A stretch of 64,000 nt of DNA from positions 4,115,001 to 4,179,000 of the forward strand of contig JALMGJ010000006.1 of the NCBI GenBank assembly GCA_023362775.1, given 5' to 3'. The translations under genes and the position numbers were made by a program. This document shows, piece after piece, positions 10,132 to 20,489 of this stretch; position 1 is the first letter of the stretch, and each line of letters opens with the position of its first letter. The notes below the pieces were generated by a model, which was given only the letters and a program-made list of their open reading frames with translations, made no database searches and was not told the DNA's origin. Source of the DNA: Charina bottae (lineage: Eukaryota > Chordata > Lepidosauria > Squamata > Charinaidae).

Positions 10132-10483
10132 CCCTAAAACTTGCAGTTCGACAGCAAGCTGGTTTAGGACTGCCGAGGCCACCAACTCCTAATCCTGGTT
10201 AGCTGCAGAATTAGCTGGAGGAGGAAGCAGTCGGCGAGAGAAGCGGGGGCCCTCGCTCACGGGGGTCTTGGGCAGAGCGGGATTGCCATCTTTCGGGGTA
10301 GCCTGGTTTCCCATCTTGGAAGCAGGAGGGCCTCTCTCCAGAGATCTCCAGGCCTCCCTTTCCTTCTCCGCTTCGGTGGCTAAACCCCAGCTCTGCTTTG
10401 GTCATAGTAGAGCGAAGCTGGTGCTGCTTTCATTCCCAACCTTGGGTGTCTTCTCCTTGTAGCAACCCTCTAAAGCAGCGTTT

Positions 10484-11612
10484 CTCAACTTTGACCGTTT
10501 TAAGATGGGTGGACTCCAACTCCCGGAATTCCCCAGCCAGCATGGCTGGCTGGGGAATTCTGGGAGTACCAATCGAAGAGAATATTTGTAGCTCAGGGTT
10601 GAACTGTGGAGTCCTTGGTGCTCTCTGAGCCTGGTTGTTTTCTTGCAGACGTTTCATTGCCCAACTAGGTAACATCATCAGTGCGAAAAGGGAGTGGGAC
10701 TTGCTCTCTGTTTATATACCCTGGCTTGTCCTGCCTGTGTTGGTGGAGGTGTTGTTCTCTCCTTAGTAGTTCCTTGATTGCACTGTTGTTTGCTACTTGG
10801 TTGGTTGACTGAGTTAATAGTTCCTTGATTAGGGTATATTGTGCTGTTTGATTGTTCCTCTGGTGCTAATCTTGCTGTTAATCTTTGCCTATCTGGTTGT
10901 TGATTGCTGGCAAGGAGGTGTTCTGGTCTTCTGGCTTTTCTATTGTCTCTTATGAATGGTATGTAAATATTGTTTACCTCTATGTGTCTGTTGATGGCTG
11001 TTTTGTCTGAGTGCCAAGCTTCCAGGAATTCTCTAGCATTTTTGGATTTGGCTTGGTTTAAGATGCTCACCGTTTCCCAGTTGAAAGTATGGTTAAGTCT
11101 GTCCATGTGTTGTGAGATTAAGGAGTTTTCATTGTGTCTTCTGACTGCTAGTTGGTGTTCGTGGATGCGCTCTGCTAGTCTTCTGCCAGTATGTCCTACA
11201 TAGTGGCTGCTTACACTGTATGTTGTAGATAACTCCTGTTTTTTCTTCTTGGGCTACTGGGTCTTTTGGTTTACTTACGATGTTCTGAAGGGTTTCGGTT
11301 TGTTTATGTGCTACAGCACAATAGACCCGAATCAAGGAACTATTAACTCAGTCAATCAACCAAGCAGCAAACAACAACCCAATCAAGGTACTACCAAGGA
11401 GAGTACAACACCCCCATCAACACAGGCAGGACAAGCCATGGGATATAAACAGAGAGCAAGTCCCACTCCCTTTTCGCACTGAAGATGTTGCCTAGCCTGG
11501 CAATGAAACGTCTGCAAGAAAACAACAAGGCTCAGAGAGCACCAAGGATCCCACAATTCTGGGAGTTGAAGTCCACCCATCTTAAAATGACCAAGGTTGA
11601 GAAACACTGCTC
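10484..11612. mobile_element. Palindromic MITE split by a Penelope-like insertion
   Basis: The left arm and part of the right arm lie at 10484-10567, the rest at 11555-11612. The 12-bp sequence AATTCTGGGAGT occurs on both sides of the insertion (10556-10567 and 11555-11566), as expected for a nested insertion. Confidence 0.88.
10568..11554 (-). mobile_element. Penelope-like element (GIY-YIG end) with inverted arms, copy A
   Basis: The minus strand encodes parts of a GIY-YIG endonuclease region: EEKTGVIYNIQCKQPL, then HMDRLNHTFNWETVSIL and [20 protein letters not shown], typical of the C-terminus of Penelope-like retroelements. The two ends (about 10570-10850 and 11320-11550) are inverted copies of one arm, each carrying a CTGANGA...GAAAC motif. 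12-bp target duplication. Reverse transcriptase missing; the frame is broken. Confidence 0.85.
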
Positions 11613-11952
11613 TAAAATGAGGTAGGCAAAGGCTTTGGCCTGGGAGGGAAGGCTGGCATGCTTTAAAGAATTCATTAATGGCATTATTTCAGCCTTCAGG
11701 TGCCACGGGGGAATCCCCAGTGACCTCACTCAGTAGGTGGGGCCAAAACTTTGGGCTCAGTTGGGGAGGCGGGATAAGCAGCAAGATGGATGTTGTGAGC
11801 CTTGCAAAAGCTTTGTGTCCATGTTTCCCCTTTTTTGCAGCAGAGTCTGGATCTGCTGAGGGGGCTTGGAAGTGCAGGCGTGGTGGTGGTGGTGGGGCAA
11901 ACTTTAGCTGGCCTGTTCTGTTCCAAAACCCTTGTTTTATTTTTCCTCCTAG

Positions 11953-12028
11953 CACGCGCTTCTTCTCCCAGGATTTCTCCTCCTGGCTCCAGATATTTAC
12001 AGACATGGGGTTCTCTTCAGTCAATCCG
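11953..12028 (+). CDS. SLC35B4: SLC35B4 coding exon 8
   Basis: Encodes HALLLPGFLLLAPDIYRHGV then LFSQS plus one base. It corresponds to the family's HALPLPGF..SDIY..VLFN segment. The acceptor is CTCCTAG|CA and the donor TCCG|GTGAGT. It is in phase with exons 7 and 9. Confidence 0.95.
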
Positions 12029-12084
12029 GTGAGTTGATATGGAGGCATATTTTTAGTTTGAAACAGAAAAATTACAGGTGCTCC

Positions 12085-12410
12085 TTAAAATCAGGAGTCT
12101 GGTGGCACTTCTTCTAACAAACACATTAGATTCGAAGGCATCAGCTTTTGTGAGCCGCAGTCCTTGGAAAACCGATGCCTTTGAATAAAAAGGGTTAGTC
12201 GGAAAAGATGCTCCGGGCTCCTTCTGAACTTTTTGCAAGTAATGCGGTGGTATACGTATATTTTGTTCTTAATGTTTATTATCAGTCGAGCCACTTTATG
12301 CATCTCATGAAACGACAGCTTCTGCCTTTGGGTAAAATGTGTGACTCGGAAAAGGGGCTACCAGATTCCTCTTGATTTTTTGCCACTGTAGACTAACTCG
12401 GCTCTCCTCC
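12085..12410. repeat. Interspersed repeat with GGAGTCTGGTGGCAC motif, copy 1
   Basis: Shares ATCAGGAGTCTGGTGGCACTT and CGGAAAAG.TGCT..G..CTCCT with 45815-45945 and 59835-59935. Family not named; no coding capacity. Confidence 0.45.
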
Positions 12411-13689
12411 TACGGTGTCTCCAACAAGGTTATCCTTAGTAGCCAGCCACGTTGAAAGTTTTGCTTTTGGCCTAGGAAACCAGTGGCCAGGATATCTGGC
12501 AAACCGCCTTTCCTTGTCAGTTGCTGTCCGTGCCGTGTTTCCGTTCTTCGCGTTGGGCCTTGGCTGAGCTCTCTCCTCTGCAATCTCCTGTTAAGATCTT
12601 GAGAACTTCTGGACGACCTCGCCTTTCGTCTGCCTTGTCTGAATCTTGCCCGAACAGCTTTTCTTTCCTTTCCTTTTTCTTTCCTTTCCCTCCAACATCT
12701 TTTCAGTGAACATTTGCATGGCTTTCACTTGTTGCTAATTTTTATGAGATTATTGACAAAACAGCTCTCCTGGGATGTCAGAAGCCCTTTTCCAGATAAG
12801 GTAGATAATAGGAGGGAGCTCTGATTTTCCTCTGCCTTAGGCTGATCTGTGCAGCTGCCTTGAAGGTTTCTCAAGGACACAAGATCAGCTAATCTCGTCT
12901 GGCTCAGGGCTCCCCAATCCATCCACTGGGAAACCTCTCTCTTTCTGATCCCCATGGATTTTCCTGACAAGACCATCAGCCTTCAAACTACCAAGGTTTT
13001 TCCTTCCCCCCAACTCCGTTACTTTTCCAGAGGTCTCCTAGCCTGGAAGAGACTGCCAGCTTGGTGCTTTTTCTACATCCAGGTGGCTCCTGTATGCACC
13101 TCTGGGAGTTGCAGAGGTGCTTGCTTCCAAGGTAGCAGATGTGGCACCGAGTGCCTGCTAGAGCACCCTTTCCATATGTAGAAAGCAGGCTGCCTTTTCT
13201 TCTGTCCCTGTTGCTGCCATCACGTCTTCTGGTATCAGTAGGCGTGTGCTGAACCAAGCATCTGTATGTCACCTGTGAAATGGCTTTCTCTGGAATTAGG
13301 CCGTTGGTTGGTCTTGTGCAGCCTCATCTACCCTTCCTGGCAGCGATCTGCGGCAGAGAGAGGTTTCCCCCAGATCTCCTTGCAGATACTGGAGCTTGAA
13401 TGCGAGGTCTTCTGCGTGCGGAGTAGATGGATTGCTTATAAGGAGCAACCCTGCTCTGCAGCAGTGCAGCCAAGGAATGCAGAAGTCTCAATGCTGTTGA
13501 TGCTTCCTTCCTGCTTTGTCTTCTGTGCCTAGGAAGATTAAGACCATTTCGCAAGCTCAACAGCAGCAGGGTAATCTTACCGATCCTCCTTTAGATGATA
13601 AAGGGACTTAGAAATAAACATCTCAAAATAACCATGACCTAGCCCCAGGTGCAAGGTCACACAGCCACCCTAGAAACATATTTAAGGAT
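12411..13689. other. SLC35B4 intron 8, nothing recognised
   Basis: Mixed-composition intron with pyrimidine-rich runs near 12650. No repeat, exon-like or RNA-like structure that I can support. Confidence 0.5.
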
Positions 13690-13840
13690 TCCCTTACTAA
13701 CTTTACTCAGACTGAAGAAGCTCCTTGGATAAGGAGTGAAACGTTTCTACTGAGAAAATAGAAATCCAGTTGACATGATTCAAGCCACAGACTGTTCCAC
13801 CTGGATGACTGAGAACCTTCATCGACTCAATGCTGTTGAG
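13690..13840 (+). mobile_element. Penelope-like terminal fragment (second lineage)
   Basis: CTGAAGAAGCTCCTTGGATA followed by AGGAGTGAAACGTTTC is the pattern found at the ends of Penelope/Poseidon-type elements; CCAGTTGACATGATTCAAGC follows. Only one arm is visible. Confidence 0.5.
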
Positions 13841-14123
13841 TTGTCCTCTTCAGGACAGAGTGGGATTACAGGGAAGAACCTCTTCCTCTGCTTGCTGGCT
13901 TCCATAAGGCCTCTCCTCCTGGAACTGTAGACTAAACAAACTTTTGGCCTTCTTACGTTGTTTTCTGACATGGCCTTTCAGCACCTGGGGGCCCACGGGA
14001 GGCAGGAGAACGAAACTGCGGGTAGACCTTCTGTGGAGCCGTTCCTTCTTCCTTCCCTTTTGCAGGCAGCCCCCAAACACGTTCTGTGAAGGGTCCCTCC
14101 TCACTGTCTTCGTTTCTCCACAG

Positions 14124-14199
14124 AACTGTTCCAAGTGCCAGTGGTTGGGCTCAGCGTACCCATAATGTGGTTCTATCTCATGATGAACGTCATAACTCA
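14124..14199 (+). CDS. SLC35B4: SLC35B4 coding exon 9
   Basis: Encodes (E)LFQVPVVGLSVPIMWFYLM then MNVIT(Q), the penultimate helix region of SLC35B4. The acceptor is TCCACAG|AA. The donor is CA|GTATCC; the Gln codon is completed by the A at 16288, which fixes the donor one base earlier than a simple CAG|T reading. Confidence 0.95.
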
Positions 14200-15100
14200 G
14201 TATCCTTTTTGGAAGATGTCTAGCAGGTGATAATGGTGAGGTTGAGGCTCAGCCAACTTCCTTGGGTTCCCCGTGATGGAAGGTGACTTCTTGGCGTTCT
14301 GCATCCGGTTGTTAATGTTTTCATTTGGACGATGTCCCCTTTCCTCTGTCTTTGCGTGGTTGAGGAAGACCACTTGTTTCTCATAGGGGAAGGAGGAGAG
14401 ATGGCAAACACAGGAGGCATCACAGTGGAGTGTCCGCATTCAGTTCAGGTTGTTTCAACTGATGCGTATCTGTCTTTGCCCTCACAGCTTAGAATGTCTG
14501 CATCTGGAGAAAGTCCGACGCATGATGCGCTTGCAAGATGCCGTCATTCTGATGTTTTGACTGTATGAGCAACGAAGATGTTGCAAGCTGTCTGAAACAA
14601 AAATCAGAACAAGCTCATGAAAAACACTCTGCTCTCCTTAGAAATTTTTTGTGTGTGTGCGTACAGACCATAAACTTGGTGCGATTGAATAATTGGTTGT
14701 CAAAAGAGGAAGTGGAAAGCTTTGGTGCAAATCCAACACACCCATCCTTCTGTCACCCCTTAGGAAATTCCATTAGGATGATTGTAAGGACTGCAATTTG
14801 CACCTTAAGGCTTTCCTGCCTCAACTGGTTTTTCAAATAATCTGGAAACAACTTCCAGGCCTCCACAAATAAACTGAACCAGCCTGTGTACGTAACTGTA
14901 GTGACTTTGTTCATAATCATAACATGCTATATTTACCTGGTGCCATTTTTGTTGTTTTCTGTTATGAAAGGTACGACTTTCCTTCAGATTATTCATGAGA
15001 AGTATTGTTGGAGATCATTGTATCTCCTGATGCACATCACAATCTTTCATTACTGGCTTGCTTGTTCCTTTGTCAAATTTCTATCCCAGGAGCTCAAGGA
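14200..15100. other. SLC35B4 intron 9, left part
   Basis: No recognised repeat or gene. Some AT-rich stretches at 14640-15060. Confidence 0.45.
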
Positions 15101-15104
15101 GATT

Positions 15105-16075
15105 ATGTATTTACTTACTTACTTACAGTACTTACAGACTGCATTGCTATACCACCACACTTCCAAAATACTTGCAGCGATTGACGCTTATCTCCATGAA
15201 GCAGTCCTGTGTGGTAGGCTGGGTTGACGGAGGGACTGGCCCAAGCTTCCCCAGTGAGGTTCCATGGTTGGGGGGGGACTTGAACCCAGTCTCCCCTCCT
15301 AGCCCAGCACTTCTCCACTAGGCCACGTTGGCTCTTGGGCTGAGAGGGAGGAACTGGCCCAGAGTCCTCCAGAGAACTTCCATGGCTGAGGGTGGGTTAG
15401 AACCTGGATCTCCCCACGCCTAGTCCATCACCTTCCATACTGGGCCATACTGTCTCTGGGGTGGAGGAGGAGGAAGTGGCCCCAAGTCACCCCATGAGCT
15501 TCTGTAGCTGAGGCTGGATCTCACCAACTCTAGTCCAGCACCTTCACCACCCTAGATCTTGGGGGAGAGGGGCTGGTTTTCTTCCATGGCTGACGGGGGA
15601 CCAGAACCTGGTCCAGCTCCTTCACCTCTGGACCATTCTGGTTCTTGGGCTGAGCGGGAGGGACTGGCCCCAAGTCACCCCATGAGCTTCTGTAGCTGAG
15701 GCTGGATCTCACCAACTCTAGTCCAGCACCTTCACCACCCTAGATCTTGGGGGAGAGGGGCTGGTTTTCTTCCATGGCTGACGGGGGACCAGAACCTGGT
15801 CCAGCTCCTTCACCTCTGGACCATTCTGGTTCTTGGGCTGAGCGGGAGGGACTGGCCCAACATCCTCCAGAGAACTTCCATGGCTGAAGAAAGACCAGAA
15901 TCGGGGTCTCCCCGCTCCTACTCTAACATCTCCATCTCTGGACCATCCTGGCTCTTGGGCTGAGAGGGAGGGACTGGCCCAAAGCCCCCCAAGAGCCTCT
16001 CTGGGTTGGCCAGGACTAGAACGAAGCTTGCCCAGCTCCTGATCCAGCACTTTCGCCACTATACCACCCTGGTTC
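15105..16075 (-). repeat. Tandemly expanded tRNA-SINE modules with exact 188-bp duplication
   Basis: About eight diverged units of roughly 95-115 bp, each with GGGCTGAGAGGGAGGGACTG, GGCCC, a CATGGCTGA..GGGGACCAGAACCTGG-like part and CCAGCACCTTCACCACT. On the minus strand the unit is the head of a tRNA-derived SINE. Bases 15483-15670 are repeated at 15671-15858 with no difference that I can see. Confidence 0.8.
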
Positions 16076-16287
16076 TTCCATACCCATTTAGTACCAGTTC
16101 AAAGAAGCGGCCACTCCTGCAGTGTCCCTCCCTCCCTCTCTCCAGAAGAGTTTTTCATTTGGAGAGGTGACCAAATGAAGCAGCCGTGTAAAGCCTCCTG
16201 TGGATGTACCAGGTTGAGTCACACCATCTTCATCTTCTCAGATCACCTCCGTTCTTCTCCTTTCCCTTAACTCTGCCCCTTTCTCAG

Positions 16288-16540
16288 ATACGTCTGCATC
16301 CGGGGGGTATTCATCTTGACCACCGAGTGTGCCTCCTTGACTGTCACGCTGGTGGTGACGCTGCGGAAGTTTGTCAGTCTGATCTTTTCCATCCTGTACT
16401 TCCAGAACTCGTTCACTGCCTGGCATTGGCTGGGCACTTTCTTGGTCTTCATGGGGACGCTGATGTACACGGAAGTGTGGAACAATCTGGGATTGGTCCA
16501 ACACTGTGGACAGAAGAGGGAGGAGAAGAAACAGGAATGA
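16288..16540 (+). CDS. SLC35B4: SLC35B4 last coding exon and stop
   Basis: Encodes YVCIRGVFILTTECASLTVT, then LVVTLRKFVSLIFSILYFQN and SFTAWHWLGTFLVFMGTLMY, followed by a hydrophilic tail and TGA at 16538-16540. The conserved TLRKF motif of the last helices is intact. The protein ends KKQE, i.e. lysines at -4 and -3, a dilysine (KKxx) signal of the type that recycles membrane proteins from Golgi to ER; that role is inferred from the motif. The tail VQHCGQKREEK is not obviously conserved with mammals. Confidence 0.97.
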
Positions 16541-16981
16541 CAGTGGAGACTCCCTTGGAAGAAAATCGTGCTTCTCCATTGGAATGGGACATTTTCTACC
16601 AGGGTGTTTTGCACTGGGGGGCAGGGGAAGAGTCAGATTCTCTGCTTGCAGGAGTGGAGGGTTGATTTTTGTAATACAAAAATAGCAGATCTTGGCTGTG
16701 CCAAGCAGATGCACATCCCCAGGAGAAGGGAAACGGTTTTTCGTCTTTTGGTGGTTGAGGTGACCAAGAACTTTGATAAATGTACACCCTGGCTTCGTTG
16801 ACTCAAGAGGAGTCTGATCGATGGCTCGGTGCCCCCTGTGGCTCTGCGTTGTGGGCAGTTGAGCCCACGAAGTTTGCAAAAGCAAGCATTCGGCATCAGC
16901 TTTTGGTTAATGGCCCACCTGCCATCAGGAAAAAAATATGGAAAAGGGTATCAAATTATTGCGATCAAACTGGGACTTTGA

Positions 16982-16987
16982 AATAAA
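16982..16987 (+). promoter_or_regulatory. SLC35B4: SLC35B4 poly(A) signal
   Basis: AATAAA about 440 bp after the stop codon, the first canonical hexamer in the downstream sequence. It implies a short 3'UTR of roughly 460 bp. Another AATAAA lies near 17737, beyond a MITE. Confidence 0.6.
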
Positions 16988-17525
16988 TTCTCGTGGAAGT
17001 CACTCTATGATAATCGGCTTTGCAGAGGAGAAGTGGCCCTTTCTTGAGAGATCTGGGCCATGGAGAGACTGAATGCCATCTGCAAAAGCTTATGGCCCGT
17101 TGGGGACAGAGGAGCCATACCAATGGGAACTGGGTGTCCTCGCACAGGGCCTAAGAACATGTGGACAGCTATCAAGTTGCTTTTGGATGGGAGGGGAGCA
17201 TTGATCAACGATTGGTCATCTTGGCCCATCAAGCGTCACCCAAAATTGGTTCAACCGAAATCAGGTTGACTGAGCTGTAGTGCTCTCTATGCCCGTTAAT
17301 CTGGGGGTAGAAGGCAGCTTGTATCTCTCTCCAGATCTCTCTCCCCAACACAGACAACCAACCAACATCTCATGAACTTCATCTAGAAGTCAGGTGTCCC
17401 TAGATAAAAATGGCCTTTTGGTGAAGTTGCTGGGAGGCTATCCATGTTTCCTGAGAGTGATCTGGCAGGCACAGTCTTGGCCAAATGGGATAGCTATTTC
17501 TCAGGGTCCTTTTGGATTATCTAGA

Positions 17526-17652
17526 GCAGTGTTTCTCAACCTCAGCAACTTTAAGATGCGTGGACTTCAGCTCCCAGAATTCCCCATGCAGGGGAATTCT
17601 GGGAGTTGAAGTCCTCGCATCTTATTTAACTTGTCGAGGTTGAGAAACACTG
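17526..17652. mobile_element. Palindromic hAT-like MITE, intergenic copy
   Basis: CAGTGTTTCTCAACCTCAGC on the left and GAGGTTGAGAAACACTG on the right, with a shortened centre (CCCCATGCAGGGG). Confidence 0.85.
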
Positions 17653-18083
17653 ATGCAGAGGTTGCTCCAGGATGTCCCCTGATGTTCTTCTGTTCTCTAG
17701 CCAGTGTCTGAAGGAAGACGCTGGCTGGAAAGGACAGAATAAAGGACGCCACTCTGGGCCATCTGGGAAATTGGTTTCTTAATTGATTATTCTAAAATGG
17801 AAACTCTGCCAGGGTTCCTGGCCTAGCCAGAGAGTGCATGTTTATTTTGTCTGTGAAAAGGCTTGTCCAAACCAGATCTCAATCCACCACCCATATCTGC
17901 TCCCCTTTCTGACTGGGAACGCTGCTAGTTAAAGAAAGCTAATCTCTTACTCTGTGACTGCCTTCTTTAAGCATCTCTAGATTTTGAGGGTTTTTTTAAA
18001 TGTTTTTGCAACGTTCATGCATATTTATATTTATAATCTGTGTTGACAAGCAAGTATGGCTGCTTTCCTTGGTGCTATAAATC

Positions 18084-18150
18084 AGTGTTCCTCAACCTCA
18101 GCAATTTTAAGGTGTGTGGACTTCAACTCCCAGAATTCCCCAGCATGAAT
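18084..18150 (+). mobile_element. Half copy of palindromic MITE
   Basis: CAGTGTTCCTCAACCTCAGC...CAACTCCCAGAATTCCCCAG; the right arm is absent. Confidence 0.7.
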
Positions 18151-19308
18151 TTTGGTTATTTGTAATATTTTTGTTCTTACAGTTCTTGGGAATTTCCTCA
18201 TCTTCACTGTAGCAGAATTGAGTTGTCTCAAATTGTGATGTCCTAGAATTATTCATATCATGGCCCTTTTGGATGCCTTCAATCTAGGAATGCATGCTCA
18301 TGCATGCATGCAAACAGGGTTGGCGGTTTGAACAGCTCCCTTAACTAGGTTCCCTTTAAACTTGGTTTGTTTGTTTGTTTCCACTGGGGCATAGCTGTTT
18401 GTGTGAACCCAACCCCTGGGTTCAACACCTTGCACAAACCCAGAGAAGGGGTTCATGCAGTAACTGGGTTAAGCCTATTGTCCTTGTTGCAAATATCTTT
18501 GCTTGCAAAAGATGGATTTCTATCTAGGCTAGTTGCTAGAATTTATGCTTGGGTTAGCTGGTGCAAAGTGTGCAGATGGCTTCCTCTGCCTTCTTGAAGG
18601 CAACAAGAAGATACGTGTTTCTGAATGATCCTTTGGATCGTTAGCAAGTGGATCCACGTTGCATTAGCAAGTGGATCATATGGATGTGGTGTGTCTGTTG
18701 GTGCAGAGAAAAGGCATAGAACCTGCTTGGTTGTGAACCAGACACATTGAATCTGGCACGTCTCATCAACACAATCATTCTTCTGCTTGATTGCTCAGGG
18801 CTTTTCCTTTCTGCAGTCCCCAGACCCCACTCCACCCCCAGATCCTGGGAATAAAGTTTTGATAGGGTTAGGTCACCATAAGATTCCTTGGGTATAGATA
18901 TGCCCAGTGTTTTAAGGAAGAAGGCTCAGCTTAACTAATCCTTTGAAAATGTTAGTCCTGGCTGAAACAAAGGAAGAAAAAAATATTCTGTAAGGTACGA
19001 AGAAAGTATAGTATAGATTTCTATAAAAAGCCCCCGTGTGAATTCTGCGCTTGCTGAAAATAGGGAGAACTTACTCAATAAAGAACTTTTGTGAAACATA
19101 GACTTCCAGCTCCTTCTTTTATGTCCCTCTTTCTGAAAGTTATCAATCTCCTCCCTGTGTCCTTTACTTAAACGATGGGCCAAGCTTGAAAATGTCACTT
19201 GAGAAGGGACCCATGGCCCATCCGAGGCTGACCTCTTCCAGGGACCAGTTAAGGTAGGAATATAAATCTAGCAAGAGTCCATTTATTGCAGAGGATGGTC
19301 TTGGAAAC

Positions 19309-19371
19309 ATACATACATACATACATACATACATACATTGTTTGTTTGTTTGTTTGTTTGTTTGTTTATTT
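19309..19371. repeat. (CATA)n-(TTTG)n microsatellite
   Basis: About eight CATA units then about eight TTTG units, at the 3' end of the minus-strand SINE array. Confidence 0.95.
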
Positions 19372-20217
19372 AATAAATTAATTTTTATCCCGCCTTTATT
19401 ATTTTTATAAACAACTCAAGGTGGCGAACATACCTAATACTCCTTCCTCCTCCTATTTTCCCCACAACAACAACCCTGTGAGGTGGGTTGGGCTGAGAGA
19501 GAGTGACTGGCCCAAGGTCATCCAGCTGGCTTTCATGCCTAAGGCGGGACTAGAACTCTCAGTCTCCTGGTTTCCCATTGCCTCCTTCCTAGGGCTGAGA
19601 GAGAGTGACTGGCCCAAGGTCACCCAGCCGGCTTTCATGCCTCAGGCGGGACTAGAACTCTGTCTCCTGGTTTGCCATTGCCTCCTTCCTAGGGCTGAGA
19701 GAGAGTGACTGGCCCAAGGTCACCCAGCCGGCTTTCATGCCTCAGGCGGGACTAGAACTCTCAGTCTCCTGGTTTGCCATTGGCTCCTTCCTAGGGCTGA
19801 GAGAGAGTGATTGGCCCAAGGTCAGCCAGCCGGCTTTCATGCCTAAGGCGGGACTAGAACTCTCAGTCTCCTGGTTTGCCATTGCCTCCTTCCTAGGGCT
19901 GAGGGAGAGTGACTGGCCCAAGTTCATCCAGCTGGCTTTCATGCCTAAGGCGGGACTAGAACTCTCAGTCTCCTGGTTTGCCATTGCCTCCTTCCTAGGG
20001 CTGAGAGAGAGTGACTGGCCCAAGGATACCCAGCCGCCTTTCATGCCTCAGGCGGGACTAGAACTCTCAGTCTCCTGGTTTGCCATTGGCTCTTTCCTAG
20101 GGCTGAGAGAGAGTGACTGGCCCAAGGTCACCCAGCCGGCTTTCATGCCTAAGGCGGGACTAGAACTCACAGACTCCTGGTTTCTAGCCCAGCACCTTAA
20201 CCACTAGACCAAACATG
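19372..20217 (-). repeat. tRNA-derived (MIR/CORE-like) SINE with 102-bp tandem array
   Basis: On the minus strand the SINE starts near 20217 (GGTCTAGTGGTTAAGGTGCT, a tRNA-like A box, then GAGTTCTAGTCCCGCC, B-box-like). It runs into a block with GTGACCTTGGGCCAGTCACT and ends CTCACAGGGTTGTTGTTGTG...GGCGGGATAAAAATT. The block between B box and core is repeated about seven times with a period of 100-102 bp (starts at 19592, 19692, 19794, 19896, 19998, 20100). Because 102 is a multiple of three, long open frames run through both strands; they are not genes. Confidence 0.9.
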
Positions 20218-20489
20218 TAATGGATTACATGGATGCAATGTAATGTCTCTTTCCAACTGTGTCTTGTTTTTCCGCTAACAAGGTGGACATGGGTGAGTTT
20301 TAAATGTTTGCAAAAGCATGAAGAATTAGGCAAAAACTGTAAGGTGATCCTCCCACGTCTTGGCTGCTTTTTTCTTGTTCCTTCTGCTGCATTTCCTCTG
20401 TCCTGCTTGATGGGCTGGAGGAATGAGGTTTTGTTTTTAAAAATGAGTGGACCGAAAGCTGGATGCAAAAATGTCCTTAGTGTTGTCAA

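Larger units (their letters stand above)
16988..19308. other. Intergenic sequence with few recognisable repeats
   Basis: Between the two tail-to-tail genes. Apart from a palindromic MITE (17526-17652) and a half copy (18084-18150) I recognise only possible old repeat sequence at 18370-18480 (GTGTGAACCCAACC-like phrases also near 36960, 42400 and 46750). Confidence 0.5.

Noticed and set aside
10678..11106. 142-codon frame with [18 protein letters not shown] as a host gene
   Set aside because: GIY-YIG endonuclease end of a Penelope-like element, broken and flanked by a target duplication.
16238..16885. 215-codon minus-strand frame
   Set aside because: Antisense of the SLC35B4 last exon and 3'UTR.
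19421..20207. Long open frames encoding repeated GLRESDWPKVTQPAFMPKAG
   Set aside because: Product of a 102-bp (34-codon) SINE tandem array, open on both strands by periodicity; not a repeat protein. The same applies at 24677-25084.
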